Shown: positions 50,897-60,531, counted from the stretch's first letter. The stretch is 64,000 nucleotides of DNA from CBDUXP01 sp965371225 [NCBI: uncultured bacterium] (GCA_965371225.1 CBDUXP010000015.1:12365-76364); one strand, 5' to 3'. Notes: generated by a model not told the origin, from the letters alone. Program-made: numbers and translations.

Positions 50897-53254
50897 GTGA
50901 GCACTGAACTCGACCTGATCAATACCATCCTGGGCCGGCGCCTGAAGCGCGGTGAGATGGTCGAGATCATCGGCGGGCTCAGCGCCGAGGAGAACGGCGG
51001 CGCGGACGAGCGGTGGGCCGACCTCCTCCACAAGCTGAACGCGCTCATCGAGGTTTCCAATCAGGTCGCGGACAGCCTTTCGCTCGACACCCTGCTGCCC
51101 CGGATGATCGCGCTCATTTCGGACGCGCTCGAGGCCGACCGCAGCACGCTGTTTCTTTACGACGCCTCGACGCGCGATCTCTACTCCCGCATCGCGCAGG
51201 GCGACGCCATGACCGAGATCCGGTTTCCGAGCCACCTGGGCATTGCGGGCTCCGTCTTCGCTTCCGGCGAGCCGATCCTCATTCCCGACGCGTACGCGGA
51301 CGCGCGGTTCAATCAGGACGTGGACCGGCAGACCGGGTACCGCACGCGGAACATCCTGTGCGTCCCCATCCGGAGCCGGGACCAGGAATTGATCGGCGTC
51401 ACCCAGGTGCTGAACAAGCGGCACGGGGAGTTCACTCCCGAGGACCAAGCGCTCCTCGCCGCCATCAATACGCAAGCCTCTTCGGCGCTCCGGAACGCGC
51501 TCCTGTTCGAGCAAGTCCAGAAGGCGCGCGAGGAAGAGCAGCAACTGCTGGAACTCACCACCACCATTTCCACGGAGCTGGAACTCAAGCCGCTCTTGCG
51601 CAAGATCATGGCGCAGGCGTCGCCCATGCTGGACGCGGACCGGAGCACGCTCTTCCTGCACGATTCGAAGACGGGCGAACTCTGGTCCGAGGTGGCCGAG
51701 GGGATGGCGACGAAGGAGATTCGCTTCCCCGATGGCGTGGGGATCGCCGGCTCGGTCTTCACGACCAGCGAGACGATCAATATTCCCGACGCGTACGCCG
51801 ATGCGCGGTTCAACCAGGCGGTCGACAAACAGACGGGGTATAAGACCACTACCATTCTCTGCATGCCCGTCGTCACGCGGGAACAGGTGCGCCTTGGGGT
51901 GATCCAAGTGCTCAACAAGCGCGGCGGGCCCTTCAACGCCACGGACGAACGCAAGATGGCCGCGTTCTGCGCCCAGGCGGCGATCGCTATCGAAAACGCC
52001 CGCCTGTTCGACGAAGTCGTCGAGATGAAGAACTTCAACGAATCCATCCTGCAGAGTTTGAGCGACGGCGTGGTCAGCCTCGACTCCGAGAACGTGGTGA
52101 CGAAGGCCAACGACGCCGCTCAACGCATCCTGCGCGCCGACGAAGCCGAGCTGGTGGGCCGGCCCCTCAACCAGCTCTTCAGCGGCCCCGACCAGTGGGT
52201 GGCCGATTCCGTCCTCGCGGTGGAAGCTACCGGGAAATCGGACATCACGCTCGACCGGGAGATCCTCGCGGCGGACGAACGACCGGTGGCCGTCAATCTC
52301 ACCACCGTGCCCTTGCTCAACTTGAAGCGGGAGTTGACGGGGTCGCTCGTGGTCTTCGAGGACATCAGCACGGAGAAGCGGGTCATGAGCACCCTGAGTC
52401 GGTACATGTCCAAAGAGGTGGCCGACCAGTTGCTGGCCGGGGGCGACGACAAGCTGGGTGGGACCATGCAGCCGGCTACCGTGCTCTTCTCCGATATTCG
52501 GAGCTTCACCACCATCTCCGAGCGGATCGGCGCGCGCGAAACCGTCGAGATGCTGAACAAGTACTTCAGCGTGATGGTGGAAACGATCTTCCGGCACGGC
52601 GGCATCCTGGACAAGTACATCGGCGACGCCATCATGGCCGTGTTTGGCGCACCCTTCAGTTCGCCGGATGACGCGGACAACGCCGTCAAGGCCAGCATCG
52701 ACATGCTGCGGGCGCTTGAGGCCTTCAACCGCGAGCAAGAGGCGGAAGGCAAACAGACCATCAACATCGGCATCGGCCTGAACACCGACGAGATTCTGTC
52801 GGGAAACATCGGCTCGACCAAGCGCATGGACTACACCGTCATCGGTGACGGCGTGAACCTCGCCTCCCGCCTGGAGGGCGCCAATAAGCCGTACAGTACG
52901 CAGCTCTTGGTGAGCGAATTCACCATGCGCGCGCTGCAGGGGACGTACCGCACGCGCGAAGTGGACCTCATTCGCGTCAAGGGCAAGGAGCAGCCCGTCG
53001 CCATTTTCGAAGTGCTCGACTACCTGGACCCGGCCGATCACCCGGGACTCGCAGCGAGTGTCGATGCCTCCCAGCGTGGGCTCGAACGCTACCGCGCGCG
53101 GGAGTGGGATGCCGCGCTCGCCGAGTTCCGCGACGCCGTCGCTGCACGCGGCGCAGACGGCGTGTCGGCGCTCTACATCGAACGGTGCGAACTCTTCCGC
53201 TCACAGCCCCCCGCCGCCGACTGGGACGGCGTGTGGGTCATGACCTCCAAGTAA
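50897..53254 (+). CDS. GAF-GAF-PAS class III adenylate/guanylate cyclase
   Basis: 785 residues from GTG 50897 (upstream residues in frame look non-coding). Two GAF domains (about 55-215 and 225-375) share the near-identical core IPDAYADARFNQ, followed by DRQTGYRT or DKQTGYKT. A PAS domain follows (NESILQSLSDGVVSLDSENV), then the catalytic domain: VLFSDIRSFTTISE (metal Asp), KYIGDAIMAVFGAP (second metal Asp) and DYTVIGDGVNLASRLEGANK with the transition-state Asn/Arg. All expected residues are present. It is soluble. GAF domains may bind cyclic nucleotides or other small molecules. The 160-bp gap upstream holds no other gene. Confidence 0.92.
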   Translation: MSTELDLINTILGRRLKRGEMVEIIGGLSAEENGGADERWADLLHKLNALIEVSNQVADSLSLDTLLPRMIALISDALEADRSTLFLYDASTRDLYSRIAQGDAMTEIRFPSHLGIAGSVFASGEPILIPDAYADARFNQDVDRQTGYRTRNILCVPIRSRDQELIGVTQVLNKRHGEFTPEDQALLAAINTQASSALRNALLFEQVQKAREEEQQLLELTTTISTELELKPLLRKIMAQASPMLDADRSTLFLHDSKTGELWSEVAEGMATKEIRFPDGVGIAGSVFTTSETINIPDAYADARFNQAVDKQTGYKTTTILCMPVVTREQVRLGVIQVLNKRGGPFNATDERKMAAFCAQAAIAIENARLFDEVVEMKNFNESILQSLSDGVVSLDSENVVTKANDAAQRILRADEAELVGRPLNQLFSGPDQWVADSVLAVEATGKSDITLDREILAADERPVAVNLTTVPLLNLKRELTGSLVVFEDISTEKRVMSTLSRYMSKEVADQLLAGGDDKLGGTMQPATVLFSDIRSFTTISERIGARETVEMLNKYFSVMVETIFRHGGILDKYIGDAIMAVFGAPFSSPDDADNAVKASIDMLRALEAFNREQEAEGKQTINIGIGLNTDEILSGNIGSTKRMDYTVIGDGVNLASRLEGANKPYSTQLLVSEFTMRALQGTYRTREVDLIRVKGKEQPVAIFEVLDYLDPADHPGLAASVDASQRGLERYRAREWDAALAEFRDAVAARGADGVSALYIERCELFRSQPPAADWDGVWVMTSK

Positions 53255-53277
53255 CCGCGCCCCGCACGGCAGTAGCC

Positions 53278-53724
53278 TCAGGCGTGGGCGGCCACGTACG
53301 ACTCAAAGAGGCGGATCAGCTCACCGCCGGCCTCGGAAAAATGCGCCAGCGCGCCGGGTTCCAGTTCCCGCCAAATGGCGTCGATAGCCTCCTCGCGGCT
53401 CGCGCGCAGGCGGGCCATCGTCTGCTCCCCCGCCGGCGTGAGCGCATAATCCCGCTGCCGGCCGTCCGCCGTGGAGACCCGCACGGACGTGAGCCCCTTC
53501 TTCTGGAGCTGCCGCAGGGTCTTGGACACGTTAGCCGGCGTGCAGGCCTGCGCCCGCGCGAACAGGGACGGCATAAAGCGCTCCGTGCTGATCTGTTCCA
53601 GCACCTGCCACTGGTTCAGGGTCAGCCCCATCTCCGCCGCCAATTGCTCGCGCCGCACCTGCACCAGCTCGGTCAGCCGCTGGAGGCGTTCGATGGCCGC
53701 CAGGATCTCGGGGGTTGCCGCCAT
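53278..53724 (-). CDS. MarR-family regulator
   Basis: A 148-residue winged-helix dimer: GLTLNQWQVLEQISTERFMP, then NVSKTLRQLQKKGLTSVRVS, then TADGRQRDYALTPAGEQTM, the MarR recognition helix and wing. The only cysteine is in ACTPANVSK, within the DNA-binding domain. A perfect palindrome lies between the boxes of its own promoter, 20 bp before the ATG, so autorepression is likely; the divergent leuCD operon shares that region and may also be controlled. Confidence 0.88.
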   Translation of the reverse strand: MAATPEILAAIERLQRLTELVQVRREQLAAEMGLTLNQWQVLEQISTERFMPSLFARAQACTPANVSKTLRQLQKKGLTSVRVSTADGRQRDYALTPAGEQTMARLRASREEAIDAIWRELEPGALAHFSEAGGELIRLFESYVAAHA

Positions 53725-53733
53725 TACTGATCT

Positions 53734-53762
53734 ATGGTAATCTATTAACCTAGGTTAATCAA
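53734..53762 (-). promoter_or_regulatory. marR promoter with embedded palindromic operator
   Basis: On the minus strand TTGATT (53762-53757) and TACCAT (53739-53734) are 17 bp apart, and the start would lie just before ATG 53724 with no Shine-Dalgarno sequence. ATTAACCTAGGTTAAT (53744-53759) is a perfect 16-bp palindrome in the spacer. A further GGTAATC half-site lies beside it at 53736-53742. The whole is an A+T-rich island. Confidence 0.7.
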
Positions 53763-53849
53763 GAGCACCCTCCCCCCTGGTGACTTGGGGGGATGGGGGG
53801 TGCCACAGTGGACGGGGCCCGGCGCACCGGGCGGGGCGGGGCCAAGGCT

Positions 53850-55259
53850 ATGCCGCAGAACATTTACGAGAAGATTTACGAGGCCCATCTGGTCCATGAA
53901 GCAGAGGGCCAAGCGCCGCTCCTGTATGTGGACCGGCATCTGGTGCACGAAGTCACGTCCCCCCAAGCGTTCGAGGGGCTCCGCCTGGCGGGCCGGCCGG
54001 TGCGCCGGCCGGAGCTGGCCTTCGCAACGCTGGACCACAACATTCCCACCACAGACCGGGCGCAGCCCATCACCGATCCCCTCTCGGCGAAACAAGTGGA
54101 AACGCTGCGCACCAATTGCGCGGAGTTCGGCGTCACGCTGTTCGACATGAATGACGCGCGCAGCGGGATCGTGCACGTCATCGGCCCCGAACTGGGGATC
54201 ACGCAACCGGGGATGACGATCGTGTGCGGCGATTCGCACACCTCCACCCACGGTGCGTTCGGCGCGCTCGCGTTCGGCATCGGCACGAGTGAGGTGGAAC
54301 ACGTGCTGGCCACGCAGACCCTGTCCCAGGGGCGCGCGAAGACGATGGAGGTGCGCGTCACCGGCACCCTGCCCAACGGAATCACCGCGAAGGACGTGGT
54401 GCTCACCATCATCGGGATCATCGGGACTGCCGGCGGCACCGGCTACGTGATCGAGTACACCGGCGACGTCATTCGCAATCTGAGCATGGACGGGCGCATG
54501 ACCGTGTGCAACATGAGCATCGAGGCGGGTGCGCGGGCCGGGCTCATCTCCCCGGACGCGCAGACGTTCGCCTACCTGGAGGGCCGGGATCACCTGCCGC
54601 CCCACGTGGAGTGGGCCGATCTCGTGACCCAGTGGTCGGCCTGGGCCTCGGACCCGGGGTGCACCTACGACCGCGTCGTCGAGGTAGACGCGGCGCGCAT
54701 CGAACCGCAAGTCACCTGGGGCACCTCCCCCGGCATGGTGACCGGCATCGGCGGGAGTACGCCCGTGCTGGCGGACATCGCGGACCAGAACGAACGCATG
54801 GCGGCGGAGAAAGCGCTGCAGTACATGGGGCTCGACGAAGGGGTACCACTCCAGGAGGTGCGCATCAACAAGATGTTCCTGGGTTCCTGCACGAATGGCC
54901 GGCTGGAAGATCTGCGCGCGGCGGCGAAGGTGGCGCGGGGCCACCGGGTGCACCCGGACCTGGACCAGGCGCTGGTGGTGCCGGGTTCGCAGCAGGTCAA
55001 GGCCGCCGGCGAAGCGGAAGGGCTGGACGCGGTGTTCACGGCCGCCGGGTTCGAGTGGCGCGAATCCGGCTGCTCCATGTGTCTCGCCATGAACGACGAT
55101 GTACTCAGCGAAGGCGACCGGTGCGCGTCCACCTCGAACCGCAACTTCGAAGGGCGCCAGGGCAAGGGCGGGCGCACGCATCTCGTCAGCCCCGCCATGG
55201 CCGTGGCCGCCGCCATTACCGGCCACTTCACCGACATCCGCACCTGGGAGTACAAGTAG
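53850..55259 (+). CDS. leuC: 3-Isopropylmalate dehydratase large subunit
   Basis: A 469-residue aconitase-superfamily enzyme for leucine synthesis (2-isopropylmalate to 3-isopropylmalate). The [4Fe-4S] ligands are in [14 protein letters not shown] and [26 protein letters not shown], then TLDHNIPT and [20 protein letters not shown] are the bacterial LeuC signature. Length and motifs are normal. leuD follows directly. No leuA or leuB is near, so the rest of the pathway is elsewhere. Confidence 0.97.
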   Translation: MPQNIYEKIYEAHLVHEAEGQAPLLYVDRHLVHEVTSPQAFEGLRLAGRPVRRPELAFATLDHNIPTTDRAQPITDPLSAKQVETLRTNCAEFGVTLFDMNDARSGIVHVIGPELGITQPGMTIVCGDSHTSTHGAFGALAFGIGTSEVEHVLATQTLSQGRAKTMEVRVTGTLPNGITAKDVVLTIIGIIGTAGGTGYVIEYTGDVIRNLSMDGRMTVCNMSIEAGARAGLISPDAQTFAYLEGRDHLPPHVEWADLVTQWSAWASDPGCTYDRVVEVDAARIEPQVTWGTSPGMVTGIGGSTPVLADIADQNERMAAEKALQYMGLDEGVPLQEVRINKMFLGSCTNGRLEDLRAAAKVARGHRVHPDLDQALVVPGSQQVKAAGEAEGLDAVFTAAGFEWRESGCSMCLAMNDDVLSEGDRCASTSNRNFEGRQGKGGRTHLVSPAMAVAAAITGHFTDIRTWEYK

Positions 55260-55853
55260 ATGGAACCCTTCAGCACACACGCCGGGATCGTGGCGCCCCT
55301 CGAAGCGCTGAACGTGGACACGGACCAGATCATCCCGAAGCAGTTCCTCAAGCGCATCGAACGCACCGGCTATGAGGACTTTCTGTTCTTTGACTGGCGG
55401 TTCCGCAGCGACGGCTCCCCGAACCCGGACTTTGAGCTGAACGCGCCGCGCTACCGGGGCGCAAGCATCATGCTTGCGAAGGACAATTTCGGCTGCGGCT
55501 CCTCGCGCGAACACGCGCCCTGGGCGCTGCACGACTACGGCTTCCGCTGCATCATCGCGCCCAGCTTTGCGGACATCTTCTACAACAACTGTTTCAACAA
55601 CGGCATCCTGCCCATTGCCATCCCCGCCGATGTGATCGAGGGCTTATTCGAATCCGTCCGCGCCGAGGATGGCTACCAACTCACCGTCGATCTGGAACGG
55701 CAACAGATCCGGCGGCCCGACGGCTCGGCGATCCCCTTCGACCTCGATGCTTTCAAGAAGCACCGGCTCCTCAACGGGCTGGATCAGATTGGGTTGACGC
55801 TGCAGCACGCGGACAAGATCACCGCGTACGAAGCCGCGCACGGCCTCGCCTGA
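55260..55853 (+). CDS. leuD: 3-Isopropylmalate dehydratase small subunit
   Basis: A 197-residue swivelling-domain subunit: [20 protein letters not shown] at the start, and [20 protein letters not shown], the substrate-recognition loop. The ATG immediately follows the leuC stop codon, so translation is coupled and the subunits are made in equal amounts. It forms the heterodimer with LeuC. It ends 16 bp from the convergent PhyH gene. Confidence 0.97.
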   Translation: MEPFSTHAGIVAPLEALNVDTDQIIPKQFLKRIERTGYEDFLFFDWRFRSDGSPNPDFELNAPRYRGASIMLAKDNFGCGSSREHAPWALHDYGFRCIIAPSFADIFYNNCFNNGILPIAIPADVIEGLFESVRAEDGYQLTVDLERQQIRRPDGSAIPFDLDAFKKHRLLNGLDQIGLTLQHADKITAYEAAHGLA

Positions 55854-55869
55854 CGGCGCGCGGCCCGGG

Positions 55870-56694
55870 TCAGACCGGGTCGCCGTCCCAGATCATGGAT
55901 TCGGATTCCACGTCTGCCAGCAGTTCGACCGGGTGCGTCTTGTTGATGTGCCCGATCAAGCCGTTGTACACCCCGTAGCCCACCAGCTCCCGTAGCCGGG
56001 GGGAGAAGCGCCGCGCAATCTCGCGCGGAATGCCGAGCTGCTGGTTCTCCTGCTGGCGGATGTACCCGGCGCAGTAATTCATGGCGATGCCAACCCGCCG
56101 CGCGTCCGCGTCGTTCGCGCCCCCGCCGTGCCACATGCTGCCGTTGTAGACCATCACGCCGCCCCGCGGCATCTCCGCGGGCACGCTGTCGTACTCCTCG
56201 CCATACGTCGGAGAGTGGTCGCGCTTGTGCGACCCGGGGATAATCCGCGTCGCCCCGTTCGCGGCCGTGTAGTCCGTAAACGCCCACATGGTGTTACACA
56301 CCAGCGGCGGATGCGGTTTCGGTATCGGGATCAACTGGTCGTCCGCGTGAATCGGCTGCGGCGACTCGCCCGGCTGGATACTGATCGACGAGAGCGACGA
56401 GACGAGGCACCCGGCATCGAGCACGCCCTCCACGATGGGCAGCACGTTCTCGTGTTCCGCGATCTGCTCGTACAGGGTGCCGTGGACCAGGAGGTTGTAG
56501 ATGCGGACCGTCTTCGGGCCCTCGAACCGGTTGCGTGCTGGCACGATCCCCAACTCGCGTTCCAGGCGGAGCAGATCGGCACACACCGTATCCGCGAAGT
56601 CCGCGTCGAACGCATTCTCGACAATCGTGTACCCGTCCCGCTCCACGCGCGCCACGTGCTCAGCCAAGACGGCGGCCTCCAGCATGAGGCTCAT
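55870..56694 (-). CDS. Phytanoyl-CoA dioxygenase (PhyH)-family protein
   Basis: 274 residues of the Fe(II)/2-oxoglutarate oxygenase fold. The facial triad is visible: PIHADDQLIP (HxD) and MVYNGSMWHGGGAN with the distal His; a following Arg (ADARRVGIAMNY) would bind 2-oxoglutarate. ATG 56694 begins 5 bp after the SDR stop, so the pair is co-transcribed. These enzymes hydroxylate acyl-CoAs or small molecules; an oxidised product might then be used by the SDR. Substrate unknown. Confidence 0.88.
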   Translation of the reverse strand: MSLMLEAAVLAEHVARVERDGYTIVENAFDADFADTVCADLLRLERELGIVPARNRFEGPKTVRIYNLLVHGTLYEQIAEHENVLPIVEGVLDAGCLVSSLSSISIQPGESPQPIHADDQLIPIPKPHPPLVCNTMWAFTDYTAANGATRIIPGSHKRDHSPTYGEEYDSVPAEMPRGGVMVYNGSMWHGGGANDADARRVGIAMNYCAGYIRQQENQQLGIPREIARRFSPRLRELVGYGVYNGLIGHINKTHPVELLADVESESMIWDGDPV

Positions 56695-56699
56695 TGTAT

Positions 56700-57485
56700 C
56701 TAAACCAGCAGGGCGCCACCGTCCACCACGAGCGTGGTGCCGGTCGTAAACGCCCCCGCACGGGAAATGAGGTAGAGCACGGTCCCCACCATGTCCTCCG
56801 GCGTACCCACCCGTCCCACGGGGATCATGCCCCCCGCCGCGGACGTGTCGTCGCCATCGAACATGAAGGCGGTCATGCGGCTCGGAAAGATGCCCGGCGC
56901 GATCGCGTTCACATTGATCCCGTCGCCCGCCAACTCGCGCGCGAAGCGGCGCGTCAGGTGCAGCACCGCCGCTTTCGAGGGCAGGTACGACCACGCGTTG
57001 CCCGGCTCGAGGCTGAGGCCGGACACGGAGCCGAAGTTGACGATCCGGGCGGGATCGTCGGCCGACCCGCCCTGCTTCAGGAGCGGCACGCACAAGCGGG
57101 AGAGGTGAAACAGCGCCTTGACGTTCAGGTCGAAGACCCGGTCCCACCCTTTCTCAAGCGGAAAGTCTTCCAGCGTGTCGCCCCAGGTGCAGCCGGCATT
57201 ATTAATGAGCACGTCGAGGGCGCCGCCGAAATGCGCCCCCGCGGCCTCCACGAGCTGTTCCACTTGCGCCATGTCCGTCAAGTCGGCAGCGATCGCCTCC
57301 ACGTCCAGCCCCCGGCCGCCCTTCAGGTCCGCCACCATGTCGTCGAGCACCGCCTGTTTGCGTGACGCCGTGAAAATGCGAGCGCCGCGCGAGGCCAAGC
57401 CCTCAGCAATCATGCGGCCGATTCCCGCTCCGCCGCCGGTCAGGAGCACGCGCTTGCCTTCAACGGAGAAAAGTGCGTCAGCCAT
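56700..57485 (-). CDS. Short-chain dehydrogenase/reductase
   Basis: A 261-residue classical SDR. VLLTGGGAGIGRMIAEGLAS is the cofactor loop; LINNAGCTWGD is the NNAG motif; VNFGSVSGLS and YLPSKAAVLHL provide the catalytic Ser and the YxxxK pair. It ends PVGRVGTPEDMVGTVLYLIS and VVDGGALLV, common in FabG-like proteins. It is upstream of the PhyH gene in a two-gene operon. Arg in the segment after the first strand suggests NADP(H) preference is possible, but this is uncertain. Confidence 0.92.
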   Translation of the reverse strand: MADALFSVEGKRVLLTGGGAGIGRMIAEGLASRGARIFTASRKQAVLDDMVADLKGGRGLDVEAIAADLTDMAQVEQLVEAAGAHFGGALDVLINNAGCTWGDTLEDFPLEKGWDRVFDLNVKALFHLSRLCVPLLKQGGSADDPARIVNFGSVSGLSLEPGNAWSYLPSKAAVLHLTRRFARELAGDGINVNAIAPGIFPSRMTAFMFDGDDTSAAGGMIPVGRVGTPEDMVGTVLYLISRAGAFTTGTTLVVDGGALLV

Positions 57486-57544
57486 ACCGTTTCCTTTCTA
57501 CCTTCTTCACCGGGCGCCCATCATACCGGTGCCGTGGCACCCAT

Positions 57545-58501
57545 CTAAGCCTCGCTTGGCCGCGACCGCGAGGTAAGTTGCTGGTCCAGCCAGCCGATCA
57601 GGTCGCGCGTCACTTCATCGCGGTTAATTTCGTTCAACATCTCGTGGCGCCCCTCCGGATAGAAGGTATGCGAGACGTTCTCCAACCCCGCCCGCGCGTA
57701 AGCGCCGAGGAGCTGCTGCAGGCCCTTCAGTTTGCCGTTGACCGGATCCGCCGCCCCCGCAAAGATGTATACGGGCAGGTCCTTCGGAATGCGCGCCTGA
57801 TTTGCCGGCTTCGCCGCCCGGAGCACCAGCCCCCCCAGGTCGAGCCAAAGCTGAGCGCTCGCCACGAACCCGCACAGGGGATCGGCGATGTACTTGTCCA
57901 CTTCCTGCCCGTCGCGCGATAGCCAATCCAGTCGCGTCCGCCCGGGCTCAAACCGTTTGTTCAAATCCTCGAACGCCAGCTTGTGCAGCAGCGGGCTCTT
58001 ACCCTTGCGGCCCAGCCGCAGCCGCTCGCACCACGCCAGCAGCCGCATCACGTGGATGTCGCGCGTCGGCTTCCCGTTGGAGCCGGACAGCACCACCGCG
58101 TTGATCGTATCGCCGTGATCGATCATGTATTGCTGCGCCAGGAACGAGCCCATGCTATGGCCGAGCAGCACCACGGGGAGGCCCGGGTGTGCCGTTTTCC
58201 ACTGCGCGATCATGCCGGCCAGATCGGCGACGCACAGGCTGGCACCACCGCGCGGCGCGAAGAACCCCAGGTCATCAGGACTCTGCGCCGTTTGCCCATG
58301 CCCGCGGTGGTCGTTGGCGTACACGAGGTAGCCGGCAGCGGTCAACGCCTCCGCCACGCGCGCGTACCGGGCCGCGTGCTCGGCGAGGCCGTGCGCGATG
58401 TGGATCACCCCTTTCGCGCCGGCCACCGTATCCGGCGTCCAGGCATACACGTGTATGGGCACGCCGTCGGTGGCGGTGTACGTCAGTGTCGTCGATTGCA
58501 T
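57545..58501 (-). CDS. Alpha/beta hydrolase, monoacylglycerol-lipase-like
   Basis: 318 residues. The nucleophile elbow is LLGHSMGSFLAQ, the oxyanion segment IHIAHGLAEHAARY, and the acid and base are in IFAGAADPVNGKL and YPEGRHEMLNE. NDHRGHGQT is the usual serine aminopeptidase S33/monoacylglycerol lipase motif. It likely cleaves lysophospholipids or monoglycerides. It follows the DUF427 gene by 18 bp; the GTG at 58516 is a less likely start. Confidence 0.92.
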   Translation of the reverse strand: MQSTTLTYTATDGVPIHVYAWTPDTVAGAKGVIHIAHGLAEHAARYARVAEALTAAGYLVYANDHRGHGQTAQSPDDLGFFAPRGGASLCVADLAGMIAQWKTAHPGLPVVLLGHSMGSFLAQQYMIDHGDTINAVVLSGSNGKPTRDIHVMRLLAWCERLRLGRKGKSPLLHKLAFEDLNKRFEPGRTRLDWLSRDGQEVDKYIADPLCGFVASAQLWLDLGGLVLRAAKPANQARIPKDLPVYIFAGAADPVNGKLKGLQQLLGAYARAGLENVSHTFYPEGRHEMLNEINRDEVTRDLIGWLDQQLTSRSRPSEA

Positions 58502-58519
58502 GGTTCCGCGTTCCACCCG

Positions 58520-59083
58520 TTACCAGTGTTCGCTGCCCGGTTCACCTTTGATCGGACCCACGAGATTGGCCGTCACCCAGCCACCGTAGTAGCCGCCCGG
58601 CTGGGGCGTCACGCGCTGCTCCCCCACGAAGCACGCGTCCATCTGCGCCGGGTAGAACGCCACGTAATCTCGCAGCGACGCATACGTGGGGAACGGCTCC
58701 GGATAACTCCACGCCGCGTCCGCCGCCGTGCGCGACCCAACGGTTACGTGCCAATAGACCGCCTCCCCTTTCCACTCGCAGCCGGACCGGTGCGCCGACC
58801 GGGTTACGCAGTCCATCCGCACGTCGGCCGGCGGCATACAGTACACGGGCGCGCCCGCCGTCTCCACCACTCGGAGCGCCCGCCGGGTATCGGCCAGAAT
58901 CTCGCCGGCGAACGTGACCCACACCCGCTGCGCGACTGGTTCCACGCGCGGCGGGCGCGGAAAGTCCCATACGGACTCCTGCCCGGGGCCCGGCGTGGCG
59001 ATCCGCGCCGGCCGCCGCCCGGTCTGCTGCCATCGGGCTACGGCCCGCGCCAGGCGCGCCTCCTCCTCGGGGTTCGCCCCCAC
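58520..59083 (-). CDS. DUF427-domain protein
   Basis: 187 residues. The core SVWDFPRPPRVEPVAQRVWV, then GCEWKGEAVYWHVTV, and PQPGGYYGGWVTANLVGPIK is the DUF427 family, small beta-barrel proteins of undetermined function. The conserved Cys-Glu-Trp-Lys and the aromatic residues of the barrel are all present. It is between an MFS gene (4-bp gap) and a lipase-like gene (18-bp gap), apparently one operon of three. Confidence 0.88.
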   Translation of the reverse strand: MGANPEEEARLARAVARWQQTGRRPARIATPGPGQESVWDFPRPPRVEPVAQRVWVTFAGEILADTRRALRVVETAGAPVYCMPPADVRMDCVTRSAHRSGCEWKGEAVYWHVTVGSRTAADAAWSYPEPFPTYASLRDYVAFYPAQMDACFVGEQRVTPQPGGYYGGWVTANLVGPIKGEPGSEHW

Positions 59084-59086
59084 GGT

Positions 59087-60436
59087 TCAGGCCCCCTCCC
59101 GCGCCTCGACCCGCCGGTGGAGGTCCACGAACCCCAGGCCCGCGATCCCGCAGCACCCGGCCGCGAGCAGGAACACGTAGCCGCCTATGCCGCTGAAGCC
59201 GGGCACGTGCAGCCCCACGCCGGGGAGGGTCGCTCCCTGCCAGCCGATGTACAGCAGCATGCCCATGAAGGGTGCGAACGCCCCGCGCACCCCGGTCAGC
59301 GTCGCGTGCACACCCATGTACAGCGTCGCCATGTGGCTGCTCGAAAAATCGTTATGTCCGATCTGCCAGGCGACCGCGCCGCCGCCCCGGCCGATGCCGA
59401 GGATGATGCGCCCAACACCGATGAGGACGAGCGAGCCCGCGAGCGCGCCCGCCAGGGTCAGCACGTGGGACACCATCCAGACCCCCGTCTGGTACTTGCG
59501 AAACTCCGCCACGTGCACGCGGTCCAGGTACGCACCCCACCGGGGCATGGTCAGCGTCATCGCCAGCAGCGGCGCGACCGTCACCAGCCCGATACTCACC
59601 GCGTAGCTCGCCTCCAAGCGGCGCGAGACCAGGTGGATGAGCGGCGCCTGGATCATCATGTTGCCCACGCCCAGCACGAACTGGCACGCCATGTAGCGGC
59701 TGAAGAGCGGATCGTCCCGAAGCACGGCCCACATGCCCGGCCGCCCCGATCCGTTCGCCGGGTCCGCCGCCGCCCCCTCCGCTTCGACCTCGCCCAGCTC
59801 CTGCGCCAGGTGCGCGTCCTCCTCGCGCACGCGCACGCGGGAGAACGACCAGATGCCGATGATGGCAAGCCCGGCGGCGCAGGGATACATGATGCGGAAG
59901 CCGTCGGGGTTCGCATCGAGGATGAACCCGCCCGCGAGCGACACGAGCATCATGGTCAGGCTGGCGACCAGCACGAGCCGCCCCGCCACGCGACCGCGGC
60001 CGACGCGCGGGTAGTTCAAGCGCCAGACCGTGCTGCGCACGGTGACCATGCCGCTCATGACGACGCGCGCCGCCACGACCTGCGCGGCCAGGATCCACCC
60101 GCCCACGTGGCCCGCCGGCAAAAACGCCACCAACGCAACCAATGTGAGGAGCGTCATCTGCAAGGTCACGATGAACGACACCTTGCGCCGCCCGTGCGCG
60201 AGGCGCGCCCACAGGAAACTGGAGAGGTTGCCGAACATGGGTGCGGCAGTGATCAGCGCCAGCAGCGCCGGGTGCACGTGATACACCTTGTCCGCCAGCA
60301 CCCCCACGAACCCGCCCTCCATCATGGTGACGGCGATGGGCATGGTGCACGAGGTCAGCAGCTCCCGCCGAAAACTCCGCTGCGCGTGCGCATCGAGCTC
60401 CAGCATTCCGACGTCAGTGCGCGCGGAGGTCGTCAT
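59087..60436 (-). CDS. MFS transporter
   Basis: 449 residues with about 12 hydrophobic helices and an acidic cytoplasmic loop in the middle (REEDAHLAQELGEVEAEGAA). The RLAHGRRKVSF loop after TM2 matches the MFS motif A only loosely. Substrate unknown. The downstream DUF427 gene is 3 bp away, so it is the first gene of that operon. Between this gene and the thioesterase (60437-60531) I see no other feature. Confidence 0.85.
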   Translation of the reverse strand: MTTSARTDVGMLELDAHAQRSFRRELLTSCTMPIAVTMMEGGFVGVLADKVYHVHPALLALITAAPMFGNLSSFLWARLAHGRRKVSFIVTLQMTLLTLVALVAFLPAGHVGGWILAAQVVAARVVMSGMVTVRSTVWRLNYPRVGRGRVAGRLVLVASLTMMLVSLAGGFILDANPDGFRIMYPCAAGLAIIGIWSFSRVRVREEDAHLAQELGEVEAEGAAADPANGSGRPGMWAVLRDDPLFSRYMACQFVLGVGNMMIQAPLIHLVSRRLEASYAVSIGLVTVAPLLAMTLTMPRWGAYLDRVHVAEFRKYQTGVWMVSHVLTLAGALAGSLVLIGVGRIILGIGRGGGAVAWQIGHNDFSSSHMATLYMGVHATLTGVRGAFAPFMGMLLYIGWQGATLPGVGLHVPGFSGIGGYVFLLAAGCCGIAGLGFVDLHRRVEAREGA

Positions 60437-60531
60437 GGATTACCACTCGGCGCGGACCGGCGGACGCCGCGCGATGGCGTTGAACGCTCACTGACCGACA
60501 GCCGGCGCACAGGCTAGCGCGAGTTCACAAG

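Noticed and set aside
50864-53041. 725-residue minus-strand ORF opposite the cyclase
   Set aside because: Antisense shadow of a gene with complete GAF, PAS and cyclase motifs.
57983-60517. 844-residue plus-strand ORF spanning lipase, DUF427 and MFS genes
   Set aside because: It runs across three well-supported minus-strand genes and is His/Arg/Pro-rich, so it is a GC-driven open frame.
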